DNA of 64,000 nucleotides, taken from NCBI RefSeq assembly GCF_009939005.1, contig NZ_JAACJS010000011.1, positions 586,096-650,095 on the forward strand, in the 5' to 3' direction. The position numbers and the translations under genes are program-made. The stretch comes from Sediminibacterium roseum (GTDB lineage: Bacteria; Bacteroidota; Bacteroidia; Chitinophagales; Chitinophagaceae). Under the pieces are notes generated by a model. It saw only the letters and a program-made list of their open reading frames with translations. It was not told the DNA's origin and searched no databases. Shown piece after piece: positions 1 through 8,605 of the stretch. The stretch's first letter is position 1. Each line of letters starts with the position of its first letter.

Positions 1-186
1 CCTGTTCTCAATAAACTCCAGATAGTTTTGCGAAAAAGACGGGCCACACACTAAAAGCAGTGCGACAATCTTTCCCAATGTTTTTAAAACTCCCAATCTT
101 GTTTTTTTTAAAAGGTACGATTTATATACGTCTGTTTTATGGTAGTGGTTGTTAATGTTTTGCTTGAAAGCCGCTCCCGGAGTCAT
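1..186 (-). CDS. Secreted protein, N-terminal part (truncated by window edge)
   Basis: An open frame on the minus strand runs off the left edge. It contains a convincing signal peptide: a basic stretch (KTRLGVLKTLGK), a hydrophobic core (IVALLLVCG) and a likely cleavage site after FS-Q, followed by NYLEFIENR. The first ATG in frame is at 186, which would give an unusually long N-region of about 35 residues. A TTG at 96 would give a normal-length signal peptide. A perfect TAnnTTTG element at 187-194 lies directly upstream of the ATG, which favours a start downstream of 186, such as the TTG. The product is exported, but too little is present to name it. Confidence 0.5.
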   Translation of the reverse strand, partial: MTPGAAFKQNINNHYHKTDVYKSYLLKKTRLGVLKTLGKIVALLLVCGPSFSQNYLEFIENR

Positions 187-269
187 CAAAAGTAAATGCT
201 GAATCGCCGGTCTTTACAGGCGGGAAAAAAACAGTTCAGCCTCCCTTTATCGTATACCATCGAGAACCT

Positions 270-2360
270 TTATGAGATCTTCCCCCATCCGTTTCTGCGG
301 CGCTGCGATTGCAGGTATGTTTTCAGCTGCAAATTCTTTGCCATACTAAGCTCCACATCTTCTTCCACAATGCGCTCCGCTTCGGCCCTGGCCAGTTCGA
401 GCAGCGCCCTGTCGTTAACAATGTTTGCGATCTTAAAGTTCAGTGCCCCACTCTGCCGGGTGCCCTCAATGTCGCCCGGACCGCGGATCTCGAGGTCTTT
501 TTCGGCGATCCTGAAACCATCGTTCGTGGCGCACATTATCTTGATACGTTCGCGGGCCTCTTTGCTGGCTTTGACACCAGTTAATAAAATGCAAAAACTT
601 TTTTCGCTGCCTCTTCCCACCCTTCCGCGGAGCTGGTGCAGCTGCGAGAGGCCGAATTTCTCCGCGCTTTCGATCACCATAACCGAGGCATTGGGAACGT
701 TCACACCCACTTCTATCACCGTTGTACTTACCATGATCTGCGTATCGCCTTTTACAAAGCGCTGCATATTGGTTTCTTTCTGCTCGGCCGGTTGCCGCCC
801 GTGCACCATGCTGATGCGGAACTTAGGTTCAGGGAAAAAACTTTTGACCTGCTCGTAACCCTGCATCAGGTCTTCGTAACTGAGTTTTTCGCTTTCTTCG
901 ATCAACGGGTAAATAAAATAAGCCTGGCGGCCCTTGTCAATTTCTGTTCTCACAAAATCCATCACGTTCGCCCTTGCCGTTTCTGAACGGTGAACGGTGG
1001 TGATGGGTTGCCTGCCGGGCGGCAATTCATCCATGATGCTGTAATCGAGATCGCCGTAGGCAGTCATGGCAAGTGTTCTCGGGATCGGTGTCGCCGTCAT
1101 CACCAGCACGTGCGGCGGTACCGCTGCTTTTTCCCACAGGCGCGCCCGCTGGGCCACACCAAAACGGTGTTGCTCGTCAACGATAACCAATCCCAGGTTC
1201 CTGAACTGTACGGCATCCTCGATCACTGCATGGGTGCCTACCACAAAATGGATCGTATCATCCATCAGTCCCTGTAAGATCCTGCGCCGTTCTTTTGCTT
1301 TTGTACTGCCCGTGAGCAGCGCGATCTCCACCGGCATTTCTTTGAGCAGTTCGCTTAACCCGGCGTAATGCTGCTGGGCAAGGATCTCTGTGGGTGCCAT
1401 CATACAACTCTGGAAACCGTTGTCGGCGGCGAGCATCATGCTCAGTAGTGCAACGATGGTTTTGCCGCTGCCCACATCTCCCTGCAGCAAACGGTTCATC
1501 TGGTGGCCGCGGCCCGTATCGGCCCGGATCTCCTTGACCACGCGTTTTTGCGCGCCCGTAAGCTCGAAGGGTAAATATTTTGAATAAAGCGTATTGAAAA
1601 GCTCGCCTACTTTTTCAAACACCACGCCGCGGCTTGCTTTGTGGCGCTGGAGACGAACCAGGTTCAGTCTTACCTGGGCGATAAAAAATTCCTCGAACTT
1701 GATCCTGCGCATCGACTCCTCAGACAAAGCCGCGCTTGCGGGAAAATGGATGTTCCGGTAGGCTTCGTAACGCCCAAGGAGTTTTAATCGCCGCAACACT
1801 TCTTCGGGAATGTTCTCCGGGATGTCTTTTGGCTGCACAAGCGAAAGAAGCGCATACGTAAGTTTGCCCAGTTGCCTTCCATTGAAGCCGCGCGCCTTTA
1901 ATTTTTCTGTTGTTGGATAAACGGGCTCGAGAAAATTTTTTCCATCTGCATTTGCCCGCGCATAAGGTTCTATTTCGGGATGAACCATCTGCGGCTTGCC
2001 ATTGAAAAAACCTGTTTTGCCGAACACGAGGTAATCGCTCCCTATGTTCAGGTTCTTTACCACGTAATGGATGCCCTGGAACCAGGCCAGCTCCAGTATG
2101 CCGGTGCTGTCGCGCAGCTGGGCCAACAATCGTTTGGCACGCCCTGTTCCAACCGTGTCATAGCCCAGCAAAGTTCCGGCCACCTGTATGTAATCCGTTT
2201 GCGGCGTGATCTCGCGGATGCGGTTCACTTTTGTTTTATCAATGTGCCGGTTGGGGAAATGTTCCAGCAGGTCGCCGAAAGTGAAGATCTCCAGCTCTTT
2301 CTTCAGCATATCGGCACGCATCGGCCCTACACCTTTGAGGTATTCGATGGGGTTCAGCAA
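270..2360 (-). CDS. recG: ATP-dependent DNA helicase RecG
   Basis: This is RecG, a superfamily 2 helicase that remodels stalled replication forks and branch-migrates recombination junctions. The 696-residue length is normal for the family. An N-terminal wedge/OB region (about 1-230) is followed by the helicase core. Visible motifs are Walker A (GDVGSGKT), a DEQH Walker B box followed by RFGVAQR, motif III TATPIPRTLA, and the C-terminal motifs with QLRGRVGRG. The start MLNPIEYLKGVGP at 2360 fits the family N-terminus, where a helix leads into a KGVGP helix-hairpin element. It is transcribed away from trpS and appears to be a single-gene unit. A near-match to the -7 element lies about 40 bases upstream. 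Confidence 0.97.
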   Translation of the reverse strand: MLNPIEYLKGVGPMRADMLKKELEIFTFGDLLEHFPNRHIDKTKVNRIREITPQTDYIQVAGTLLGYDTVGTGRAKRLLAQLRDSTGILELAWFQGIHYVVKNLNIGSDYLVFGKTGFFNGKPQMVHPEIEPYARANADGKNFLEPVYPTTEKLKARGFNGRQLGKLTYALLSLVQPKDIPENIPEEVLRRLKLLGRYEAYRNIHFPASAALSEESMRRIKFEEFFIAQVRLNLVRLQRHKASRGVVFEKVGELFNTLYSKYLPFELTGAQKRVVKEIRADTGRGHQMNRLLQGDVGSGKTIVALLSMMLAADNGFQSCMMAPTEILAQQHYAGLSELLKEMPVEIALLTGSTKAKERRRILQGLMDDTIHFVVGTHAVIEDAVQFRNLGLVIVDEQHRFGVAQRARLWEKAAVPPHVLVMTATPIPRTLAMTAYGDLDYSIMDELPPGRQPITTVHRSETARANVMDFVRTEIDKGRQAYFIYPLIEESEKLSYEDLMQGYEQVKSFFPEPKFRISMVHGRQPAEQKETNMQRFVKGDTQIMVSTTVIEVGVNVPNASVMVIESAEKFGLSQLHQLRGRVGRGSEKSFCILLTGVKASKEARERIKIMCATNDGFRIAEKDLEIRGPGDIEGTRQSGALNFKIANIVNDRALLELARAEAERIVEEDVELSMAKNLQLKTYLQSQRRRNGWGKIS

Positions 2361-2690
2361 TATGGATGCGAGATCGGAGATGATGTTGATTTAAGCTGCA
2401 AAATAATAAAAAGCACCATCGAACTACGAAGGGCAGGCGATGAGCACCAGGTTAATGGCGAAAGGTGCAGAGAACGGCAACCAAAAAGCGCCGGGAACAT
2501 GTTATGGGGATCACCTGTTTGACATAAGGCGGTCACACACCGGTATAAATACTGGTTAGATCAGACATTTACGACCCGGCCAGCGCTCCAGGCGGGTGGC
2601 TCATCCCTTGTAAATACCGGTCCTGTTCCGCGCCCATTGTTCGTTGCGGGATGTGCAATGTTCCGTCTTCTCTCCCTATCTTCGCCCCCT
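2361..2690. other. Divergent recG-trpS intergenic region
   Basis: No gene is seen in these 330 bases. The region holds the divergent promoters of recG and trpS. An 18-base imperfect palindrome (ACCGGTATAAATACTGGT, 2539-2556, 14 of 18 symmetric positions) is the only structured element noticed. No T-box leader was recognised upstream of trpS. Confidence 0.5.
2677..2684 (+). promoter_or_regulatory. -7 promoter element of trpS
   Basis: TATCTTCG matches the Bacteroidota -7 consensus TAnnTTTG except for one T-to-C change. It ends six bases before the ATG at 2691, so the transcript should start at or next to the start codon (leaderless or nearly so). It also supports choosing the ATG at 2691 over an in-frame ATG at 2637. 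Confidence 0.55.
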
Positions 2691-3698
2691 ATGGAAAAAG
2701 AGGTTGTTCTTAGTGGTATCCGCCCTACAGGTTTCCTGCACCTGGGCAATTATTTTGGCGCGATGCGTAATTATGTGCGCATGCAGGATGATTACAACTG
2801 TTATTTCTTCGTGGCCAACTGGCACAGCCTCACCACGCACCCCGATACAAAAGAATTGAAGAACAGCGTTCACCGCGTGATCGCGGAGAACATCGCATGC
2901 GGCCTCGATCCTGAAAAAGTGGCCTTGTACATACAGAGCGATGTTCCGGAAATAGCGGAACTGTACCTGTACCTGAACATGCTTGCCTACAAGGGCGAGC
3001 TGGAAAAAACAGTTACCTTCAAAGACAAGGTTCGCCAGCAGCCAGACAATGTGAATGCGGGTTTGCTTACCTATCCTGTATTACAGGCTGCAGACATCCT
3101 GATCCACCGGGCGGTAAAGGTACCGGTTGGCAAAGACCAGGAGCAACACCTCGAAATGGCGAGGAACTTTGCCGAGCGTTTCAATTACCGTTACGGAGAA
3201 GTATTGCCGTTGCCTTATGCATTCAACTACGACAGTGAGCTGGTGCGGATCATGAGTCTGGACGGAACAGGTAAGATGAGCAAGAGCGAGAACCAGATGG
3301 CCACTTTGTACCTGGCAGACGACGAGGACACGATCCGCAAAAAGATCATGAAGGCAAAGACCGACCAGGGGCCCGAAACACCGGGATCGGCAAAGCCTGA
3401 TTATATCCAGAATCTTTTTACCCTGATGGGACTTGTGAGTACACCAGATACCGTTAAAAAGTTCGAAGACGATTTCAATGCCAGCAGTGCCGGCAATTGC
3501 ATCATCCGCTACGGCGATATGAAGAAACAGCTGGCCGAAGACATGGCGCGGTTCATCCGCCCGATCCGCGAAAAAGCTGCAGATATACAGCACAACAAAG
3601 AATTGTTGTCGCGCATCATTCTCCAGGGCGCCGACAAGGCCCGTGCCAGTGCATCGGCCACCTTGCAGCTCGTGCGGGAGGCAGTGGGAATGAACTGA
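2691..3698 (+). CDS. trpS: Tryptophanyl-tRNA synthetase
   Basis: This cytoplasmic class I aminoacyl-tRNA synthetase charges tRNA-Trp. Both class signatures are visible: the HIGH-type motif appears as HLGN near residue 15 (SGIRPTGFLHLGNY), and the KMSKS loop appears as GKMSKS. The 335-residue length is typical. The frame is open from an ATG at 2637, but that would add 18 residues absent from the family. The MEKEVVLSGIRPTG start at 2691 matches the usual N-terminus, and a -7 element sits just upstream. It reads toward a deoxynucleoside kinase 103 bases downstream. Confidence 0.97.
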   Translation: MEKEVVLSGIRPTGFLHLGNYFGAMRNYVRMQDDYNCYFFVANWHSLTTHPDTKELKNSVHRVIAENIACGLDPEKVALYIQSDVPEIAELYLYLNMLAYKGELEKTVTFKDKVRQQPDNVNAGLLTYPVLQAADILIHRAVKVPVGKDQEQHLEMARNFAERFNYRYGEVLPLPYAFNYDSELVRIMSLDGTGKMSKSENQMATLYLADDEDTIRKKIMKAKTDQGPETPGSAKPDYIQNLFTLMGLVSTPDTVKKFEDDFNASSAGNCIIRYGDMKKQLAEDMARFIRPIREKAADIQHNKELLSRIILQGADKARASASATLQLVREAVGMN

Positions 3699-3743
3699 GC
3701 TTTGCGCGGAGGGCCGGGCAAAACAACCTTATAAAACAAAAAA

Positions 3744-3778
3744 GCACGAAGCGAAAGGCCGGCAGCCGGCAGCTTAAA
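3744..3778. repeat. Heptad tandem repeat, locus 1
   Basis: Five consecutive 7-base units lie between trpS and the kinase gene. Each begins with AGC or GGC, at exactly 3744, 3751, 3758, 3765 and 3772; the other four bases vary. The same phase pattern recurs in the grpE-dnaJ gap, upstream of uxuA and downstream of susD. No function is known to me. Confidence 0.5.
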
Positions 3779-3801
3779 AAAAATCGTACATTCAACACAT
3801 C

Positions 3802-4437
3802 ATGGCAAAAGCAAGAAAACCAAAACATATAGCAGTGGCCGGCAATATCGGCGCGGGGAAAACCACGTTGACAGAGATGCTGAGCAAGCACTACCGATGG
3901 ATACCGCAGTTTGAAGATGTGGACCACAACCCTTACCTCATGGATTTTTATGAGGACATGCCACGCTGGAGCTTTAACCTGCAGATCTTCTTCCTGAACA
4001 GCAGGCTCAACCAGTTGCTCGAGATCCATCATGGAACGGAAACCATCATACAGGACAGGACCATCTATGAAGATGCCAACATCTTCGCGCCCAACCTGCA
4101 TGAAATGGGGTTGATGAGCAAACGCGATTTTGACAATTATTATCTTTTCTTCCAGACATTGAAATCAATGGTACAGCCGCCAGACCTGCTGATCTACCTG
4201 AAAGCATCCGTGCCTACGCTTGTGGCACAGATCCAGAAACGCGGAAGGGAATACGAAGAGAACATACGCCTCGACTATTTAAAAAGGCTCAACGAATACT
4301 ACAACAAATGGATCGACTCTTACAAAGAGGGCCCGTTGCTGATCATCGATTGCGACAAAAATAAATTCGCGGAAACGGATGAGCATTTTGGAGACATCAT
4401 CAGCAAAGTGGATAGTACTTTGTTCGGGTTGTTTTAA
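3802..4437 (+). CDS. Deoxynucleoside kinase
   Basis: A cytoplasmic kinase of the dNK/dGK family phosphorylates deoxynucleosides for nucleotide salvage. The 211-residue protein has a P-loop (GNIGAGKTT, about residue 15), the substrate-site DR box followed by TIYEDANIF, and a C-terminal lid region with the arginine-rich QKRGREYEENIR. This is the usual architecture in Bacteroidota. Specificity among deoxyadenosine, deoxyguanosine and deoxycytidine cannot be read from the sequence. The ATG at 3802 is the only sensible start. A long hairpin lies about 90 bases downstream. Confidence 0.9.
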   Translation: MAKARKPKHIAVAGNIGAGKTTLTEMLSKHYRWIPQFEDVDHNPYLMDFYEDMPRWSFNLQIFFLNSRLNQLLEIHHGTETIIQDRTIYEDANIFAPNLHEMGLMSKRDFDNYYLFFQTLKSMVQPPDLLIYLKASVPTLVAQIQKRGREYEENIRLDYLKRLNEYYNKWIDSYKEGPLLIIDCDKNKFAETDEHFGDIISKVDSTLFGLF

Positions 4438-4757
4438 AACGCTGGGGAGTTCTGTTTTTGTAATACCCGCCTTTTTTGACGGGATGTTTTGCATACGCAA
4501 ATTTGCGAAAACCTTACGTTCCGCTTTTCGTGAAAAATCATTTTTTCACGAAAAGTTTGGCATCACAGTTAATCGGCTGTGCTCGTTTTGATACCTGTAC
4601 CTGAGTTTTAAAACCCAAACAACCATCATTAAAAAAATCGGCCTTGGCTATGACGAGGGTGGCGATTCTCTCTACGCGATTTTGGGCAACGATGCAGATG
4701 ACTGCTGGGAATATTACTTGATTGAAATGATTTGGATCCTAATTCAAAATAGTAAAA
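4438..4757. other. AT-rich intergenic patch
   Basis: This 320-base stretch lacks an intact gene. It holds a perfect 14-bp inverted repeat (4524-4555) and an open frame without a clear start that reads like a decayed coding end (4592-4768). Base composition looks more AT-rich than the flanking housekeeping genes. Confidence 0.5.
4524..4555. repeat. Perfect 14-bp inverted repeat
   Basis: The arms 4524-4537 and 4542-4555 are perfectly complementary around a 4-base TCAT loop. It could end transcription of the kinase gene, although no T-run follows on either strand. It may instead be a protein-binding or mobile-element relic. Confidence 0.6.
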
Positions 4758-4768
4758 ATGCCGTTTCT
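4592..4768 (+). pseudogene. Possible decayed gene remnant
   Basis: Between an in-frame stop at 4589-4591 and a stop at 4766-4768, the frame encodes a protein-like stretch: IGLGYDEGGDSLYAILG followed by an acidic and aromatic run. It has no ATG, GTG or TTG in a useful place. It ends inside the next gene's start, overlapping the ATG at 4758 in another frame. The composition resembles the C-terminus of a small acidic protein. This is weak evidence; it may simply be a chance open frame. Confidence 0.25.
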
Positions 4769-5123
4769 TGACTACAAACCCATTGCTTTAGAAAAATTTA
4801 GTTTCCTGGTCACTGACTATGGTTTCGAGCTAACGGAGGTGCGCAGCGAAAATTACGGCACCTTCCTGATCTACGGCAATAAAGAAAAAAAAATTGTGCT
4901 AAACCTTGGTTACGAATACCGCGATCAAATGTTTTACTATTTTCTGAATGATGGAATCAAACGCCTTACGTTTCATGATTTTTTCGGCAAATATGACCCA
5001 TCACTCCTTTACTGGCCTGATTTAATGCCAAAAGGAGACGATTTCTTACCAGCGTTGGAAAAGAATATAGCCCTGTTAAAAAAATACGGCCATAATTTTC
5101 TTTCGGGCAAAGAGAAACTATAA
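4758..5123 (+). CDS. Hypothetical protein, 121 aa
   Basis: I do not recognise this small protein. It is rich in aromatic residues (FHDFFGKYDP, MFYYFLNDG) and alternates predicted strands and helices, with no signal peptide, membrane segment or cysteine motif. Size, acidic/aromatic character and the AT-rich context resemble orphan immunity proteins of polymorphic toxin systems, but no toxin is nearby, so this is only a guess. The ORF is well formed and followed by a good terminator hairpin, which suggests it is expressed. The coding remnant just upstream may be its former partner. Confidence 0.65.
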   Translation: MPFLDYKPIALEKFSFLVTDYGFELTEVRSENYGTFLIYGNKEKKIVLNLGYEYRDQMFYYFLNDGIKRLTFHDFFGKYDPSLLYWPDLMPKGDDFLPALEKNIALLKKYGHNFLSGKEKL

Positions 5124-5128
5124 AACAA

Positions 5129-5152
5129 AGCGGCTCGCAAAAGTGAGCCGCT
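5129..5152 (+). terminator. Terminator of the 121-aa hypothetical gene
   Basis: The stem AGCGGCTC (5129-5136) pairs with GAGCCGCT (5145-5152) around an 8-base loop and is followed by CTGTTTT. It starts five bases after the stop codon. Confidence 0.7.
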
Positions 5153-5295
5153 CTGTTTTCAACATTAATAAAAGTTGACCCTATCCTTTCCTGACTACCC
5201 GGCAATTGCCCGGAAGAATATTCTCCTTGCAACCGAGTACTTTTCTCTGGTGAAGAGAAAAACCAAATACACCAAAGTTCCTGGTCCGAAAATGA

Positions 5296-5319
5296 AAACT
5301 CCACCCGAAGGCGGAGTTT
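5296..5319 (-). terminator. Terminator of pckA
   Basis: A hairpin with arms 5296-5305 and 5310-5319, one mismatch and a CGAA tetraloop lies 64 bases past the pckA stop. On the minus strand it is followed by a T-rich run (TTCATTTTC). Confidence 0.65.
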
Positions 5320-5382
5320 CCGTAACAGACAAAGCAATCGAAGAGACCAGGTTTAATCCCCATGGCCAGGGGAAATAAGCAG

Positions 5383-6993
5383 TTAGATTTTGGGTGCGGC
5401 ATCGAGTATTTCCTGCGTTACGCCGGAGGCATACTTTTCAAAATTCTGTACGAACTGTGCCGCCAGGTCCTTTGATTTTGCATCATAGGCAGCAGTATCG
5501 GCCCAAGTGCTGCGTGGGTTTAAAATTTCTGACGGAACACCCGGGCAGCTGTCGGGCATCATCATCCCGAAAACGGGGTGCGCTGTATAGCCTGCAACGT
5601 CCAACCTTCCGTCGAGGGCCGCGGTGATCATGGCCCGTGTATAACCCAGTTTCATCCGGCTGCCGATGCCGTAAGGGCCGCCGCTCCAGCCGGTATTGAT
5701 CATCCATACATTTACCTTGTTCTTCTTCATCTTCTCACCCAGCATACCCGCATATTTACCGGGATGCAGCGGCAAAAACGGCGCACCGAAACAGGCGCTG
5801 AACGTTGATTTTGGTTCCGTAACACCAGCCTCCGTACCCGCCACCTTTGCAGTATAACCGCTGATGAACTGGTACATGGCCTGCCCAGGAGTAAGCTTGC
5901 TCACCGGCGGCAACACGCCATAGGCATCACAGGTAAGGAAGAAAATATTTTTGGGCAACCCACCAATGCTTGGCTCCAGCGCGTTGCTGATAAAACCGAG
6001 CGGGTAACTTACACGGGTATTTTCCGTGGTGTCTTTACAGCTGAAATCGATCTGTGTTGTGCCCGGAAAAAAATGAACGTTTTCTACCAGTGCCCCAGGA
6101 CGTATTGCCTGGAAGATCTCGGGTTCTTTCTCCTCACTCAGGTCAATGGTTTTGGCATAGCACCCGCCTTCGAAATTGAAAACGGAATCATCGGTCCAGC
6201 CATGTTCATCATCACCGATCAGTTTCCGGTTCGGGTCTGCGCTGAGCGTGGTTTTCCCTGTGCCGCTCAATCCAAAGAACACGGCCACATCGCCATCCTT
6301 ACCCATATTGGCGCTGCAATGCATGCTCAGAACATTTTTGTTGTGTGGCAGGATGTAGTTGAGCACACTGAAGATCCCTTTCTTCATCTCCCCCGTATAA
6401 CCTGTGCCACCGATCAATATCGTTTTGTGGGTGAAAGAGATGATGGCAAAATTGTGTTGCCTTGTTCCATCCACCGCAGGGTCTGCCCTGAAACCAGGCG
6501 CCTGTATGATGTGCCATTCGGGCTCAAAATTTTCAAGCTCTCTTTCCGAAGGGCGGAGGAACATATTATAGGCAAACAGGTTGCTCCAGGGGTTTTCGTT
6601 GATCACGCGTATGTTCAAACGATGCGCGGGGTCGGCACACGCATACGCATCGCGCACCCAGATCTCTTCTTTCGCACCGAGGTATTCAAGCAGTTTCTTT
6701 TTTAACTGGTGAAAATATTTTTCTTCAATAGGAATGTTGAACTTGTTCCAGTCTACCGTACCCTCCGTGCCCGCATCTTTCACAATAAATTTATCGTTCG
6801 GACTCCGGCCGGTAAACTCGCCCGTCTGGATACACAATGCACCCGTATCATTCAAAATACCCTGGCCACGTAAAACGGCCTGTTCTGTAAGTTCCGCAGG
6901 ACCCAGCTGGTAGTGGATACCATTGTTACCGGAAAGCCCAAGTGCCTTTAATTTTTCTGTTGGAATCATAATGGTAGTTGCGATCATAAACAA
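5383..6993 (-). CDS. pckA: Phosphoenolpyruvate carboxykinase (ATP)
   Basis: This enzyme converts oxaloacetate and ATP to phosphoenolpyruvate, CO2 and ADP, the committed step of gluconeogenesis. The 536-residue length is standard for the ATP-dependent form. The P-loop GLSGTGKTTLS (kinase 1a motif) is followed by DDEHGW (metal-binding kinase 2 motif). The substrate-binding region with GRSPNDKF lies near residue 60, and the adenine-binding region NTGWSGGPYG is also seen. Three ATGs lie near the start (6993, 6987, 6969). The first is kept because a -7 element lies just upstream at 7013-7020. The gene is divergent from an outer-membrane protein gene. Confidence 0.97.
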   Translation of the reverse strand: MFMIATTIMIPTEKLKALGLSGNNGIHYQLGPAELTEQAVLRGQGILNDTGALCIQTGEFTGRSPNDKFIVKDAGTEGTVDWNKFNIPIEEKYFHQLKKKLLEYLGAKEEIWVRDAYACADPAHRLNIRVINENPWSNLFAYNMFLRPSERELENFEPEWHIIQAPGFRADPAVDGTRQHNFAIISFTHKTILIGGTGYTGEMKKGIFSVLNYILPHNKNVLSMHCSANMGKDGDVAVFFGLSGTGKTTLSADPNRKLIGDDEHGWTDDSVFNFEGGCYAKTIDLSEEKEPEIFQAIRPGALVENVHFFPGTTQIDFSCKDTTENTRVSYPLGFISNALEPSIGGLPKNIFFLTCDAYGVLPPVSKLTPGQAMYQFISGYTAKVAGTEAGVTEPKSTFSACFGAPFLPLHPGKYAGMLGEKMKKNKVNVWMINTGWSGGPYGIGSRMKLGYTRAMITAALDGRLDVAGYTAHPVFGMMMPDSCPGVPSEILNPRSTWADTAAYDAKSKDLAAQFVQNFEKYASGVTQEILDAAPKI

Positions 6994-7345
6994 ACAAACG
7001 TTAGTTATGAGGCAAAAATAGCTGTTTACTTTATTCGGATATTTCTTTGTGTAGACCCTACACTTTAGACTTTGTTAATGGATAGCGTGTATTTTTGTAA
7101 AACATCAAACAGTTATCGGTTCCTTCTGCGCAAGTTTTTGATGATCACGTGATCTGTTGAATGAATTGTAAAACTGGAAAGCAGTCAAGAGATAGTAAAA
7201 TGGTTTTTGATGTATATCTAACAATACTTTACCAATTGCCTGGTGGCTTTGTGGTTAGGTTTGTAAGGAAATCGGGCCATGCAGCAACTATTTTTTCGTG
7301 GGTCTTTTATGCTTGTTCCCGTTTGGCCAGTGTTTAAACGCATCT
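6994..7345. other. Divergent control region, pckA and barrel protein
   Basis: No gene is seen in 352 bases. It carries two symmetric sites: GTGTAG-ACC-CTACAC (7049-7063), a perfect 6-bp inverted repeat about 30 bases upstream of the pckA -7 element, and GATCACGTGATC (7143-7154), a perfect 12-bp palindrome. A TATTTTTG element on the plus strand at 7090-7097 may start transcription toward the barrel gene. Confidence 0.5.
7013..7020 (-). promoter_or_regulatory. -7 promoter element of pckA
   Basis: TATTTTTG on the minus strand matches TAnnTTTG exactly and predicts a leader of about 15 bases before the ATG at 6993. No clear -33 TTTG was found at the usual spacing. Confidence 0.5.
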
Positions 7346-7945
7346 ATGAAGAATCTCAAAATAGTCATCACTTTTGCCCTCTTTTGTACCTGCACCGGTG
7401 TTTTTTCGCAGGAAGAAAACGACCGCGGCAATGGAAAATTCAAGCGTGAAAATATTTTCCTGGGAACGAGCCTGAACCTTGGGCTCGCCAACAATTCTTT
7501 CAACGTAGGACTTAACCCCGAGATCGGTTACAGCATCAACAAGTGGCTCGACGGCGGCATGTCGTTCAACATAAACTATTTTTCTCAGCGCGCAACGGAT
7601 TACAGTCCGTACCGCTACCGCAATTTCAATTATGGCGGCGGCCCTTTTCTTCGTGTCTGGCCCCTGAGTTTTTTACACCTGCAGATCCAGCCCGAATACA
7701 ACTGGACGAGCTCGAATGAAAAAAACATGCAGACCAATTACCAGGTAACAAACCGGTATGGCACGGGGAGTTTACTGGTGGGCATCGGGTATGGTACCAG
7801 GATACTTGGCCAGCATTATTCCTACTTCACATTGATGATAGATGTTTTGCAGAACGACGGTTCCCCTTACCGCGATCAATACAGGGATCCGCTTCCTGTA
7901 TTGCGTGCGGGGTTTGGATTGTATCTTAAACCAAGGCGCCAATAG
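7346..7945 (+). CDS. Outer-membrane beta-barrel protein
   Basis: This 199-residue protein has a signal peptide (MKNLKIVITFALFCTCTGVFSQ) followed by alternating strands rich in glycine and aromatic residues, for example NYGGGPFLRVWPLSFLHLQIQPEY, with a C-terminal strand GFGLYLKP. This is the pattern of small outer-membrane porin-like barrels of Bacteroidota. The frame extends upstream to 7298, but the ATG at 7346 begins the signal peptide. Its 3' end overlaps the convergent LOG gene by 20 bases. The function is unknown. Confidence 0.75.
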   Translation: MKNLKIVITFALFCTCTGVFSQEENDRGNGKFKRENIFLGTSLNLGLANNSFNVGLNPEIGYSINKWLDGGMSFNINYFSQRATDYSPYRYRNFNYGGGPFLRVWPLSFLHLQIQPEYNWTSSNEKNMQTNYQVTNRYGTGSLLVGIGYGTRILGQHYSYFTLMIDVLQNDGSPYRDQYRDPLPVLRAGFGLYLKPRRQ

Positions 7946-8465
7946 CATCTTCCGGCGTTTCGCAAACGATGATGCGTTCGCGCCAGTTGCCATATAAAAA
8001 ACCTTCGCGGTCCATTGTATCCATGTGCGCAATCAGGTTGTTGTAAAACCCTGCGGTGTTGAGAATGATGATCTTTTTGTTGTGGATCTTCAGGTTGTTC
8101 CAGGTAACCATTTCATAGAGTTCATCCAGCGTGCCGTTGCCGCCGGCGAGTACGATCGCGGCATCGCCCAATTCGTAGAGCATGCGTTTGCGTACGTGCA
8201 TATCGTCTACCACGCGCAGTTCGGTAATGCCCTCGTGCTGTGCTTCCCATTCGAGCAATATTTTCGGGATCACGCCGATCACTTTTCCGCCATTGTCCAT
8301 TGCAGCATTGGCCACGGCCCCCATCAGCCCTTTGTTTCCCCCGCCATACACCAGCGAGATCTTTTGCTCCGCCATCATTTTTCCCAGCGCAGCGGCATGT
8401 GCTTCGTACAAAGGATGGTTACCCGGTCTTGATCCGCAGAAAATAGTTATGGCGCTGATTTGCAT
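7926..8465 (-). CDS. LOG-family nucleotide phosphoribohydrolase
   Basis: The 179-residue product belongs to the LOG (Lonely Guy) / TIGR00730 family, Rossmann-fold enzymes that cleave nucleoside monophosphates or cytokinin ribotides into base and ribose 5-phosphate. It has FCGSRPG near the N-terminus, GGGNKGLMGAVA, the MHVRKRML region, and the GGxGTxxE motif as AGGNGTLDELYE. The usual proline before GG is alanine here. The longer frame from 8516 adds 17 unrelated residues, so the MQISAITIFCGS start at 8465 is preferred. In bacteria the true substrate is usually unknown. It converges on the barrel gene. Confidence 0.9.
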   Translation of the reverse strand: MQISAITIFCGSRPGNHPLYEAHAAALGKMMAEQKISLVYGGGNKGLMGAVANAAMDNGGKVIGVIPKILLEWEAQHEGITELRVVDDMHVRKRMLYELGDAAIVLAGGNGTLDELYEMVTWNNLKIHNKKIIILNTAGFYNNLIAHMDTMDREGFLYGNWRERIIVCETPEDAIGALV

Positions 8466-8605
8466 GGTTCGTGTGTTTGTGGTCCGTGGGTGTTGAACAT
8501 GATCGCGGGCGATCACCGCTCACCACTTGCCACGATTCCCGCAAATTACCTTAAATATTTTTATTACTTTTCCAACTCGTTTTCTTAATGATTTAATTAT
8601 TGTCT

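Noticed and set aside
2539-2556. 18-base imperfect palindrome in the recG-trpS gap
   Set aside because: Symmetric at only 14 of 18 positions and not placed over a promoter; too weak to report as an operator.
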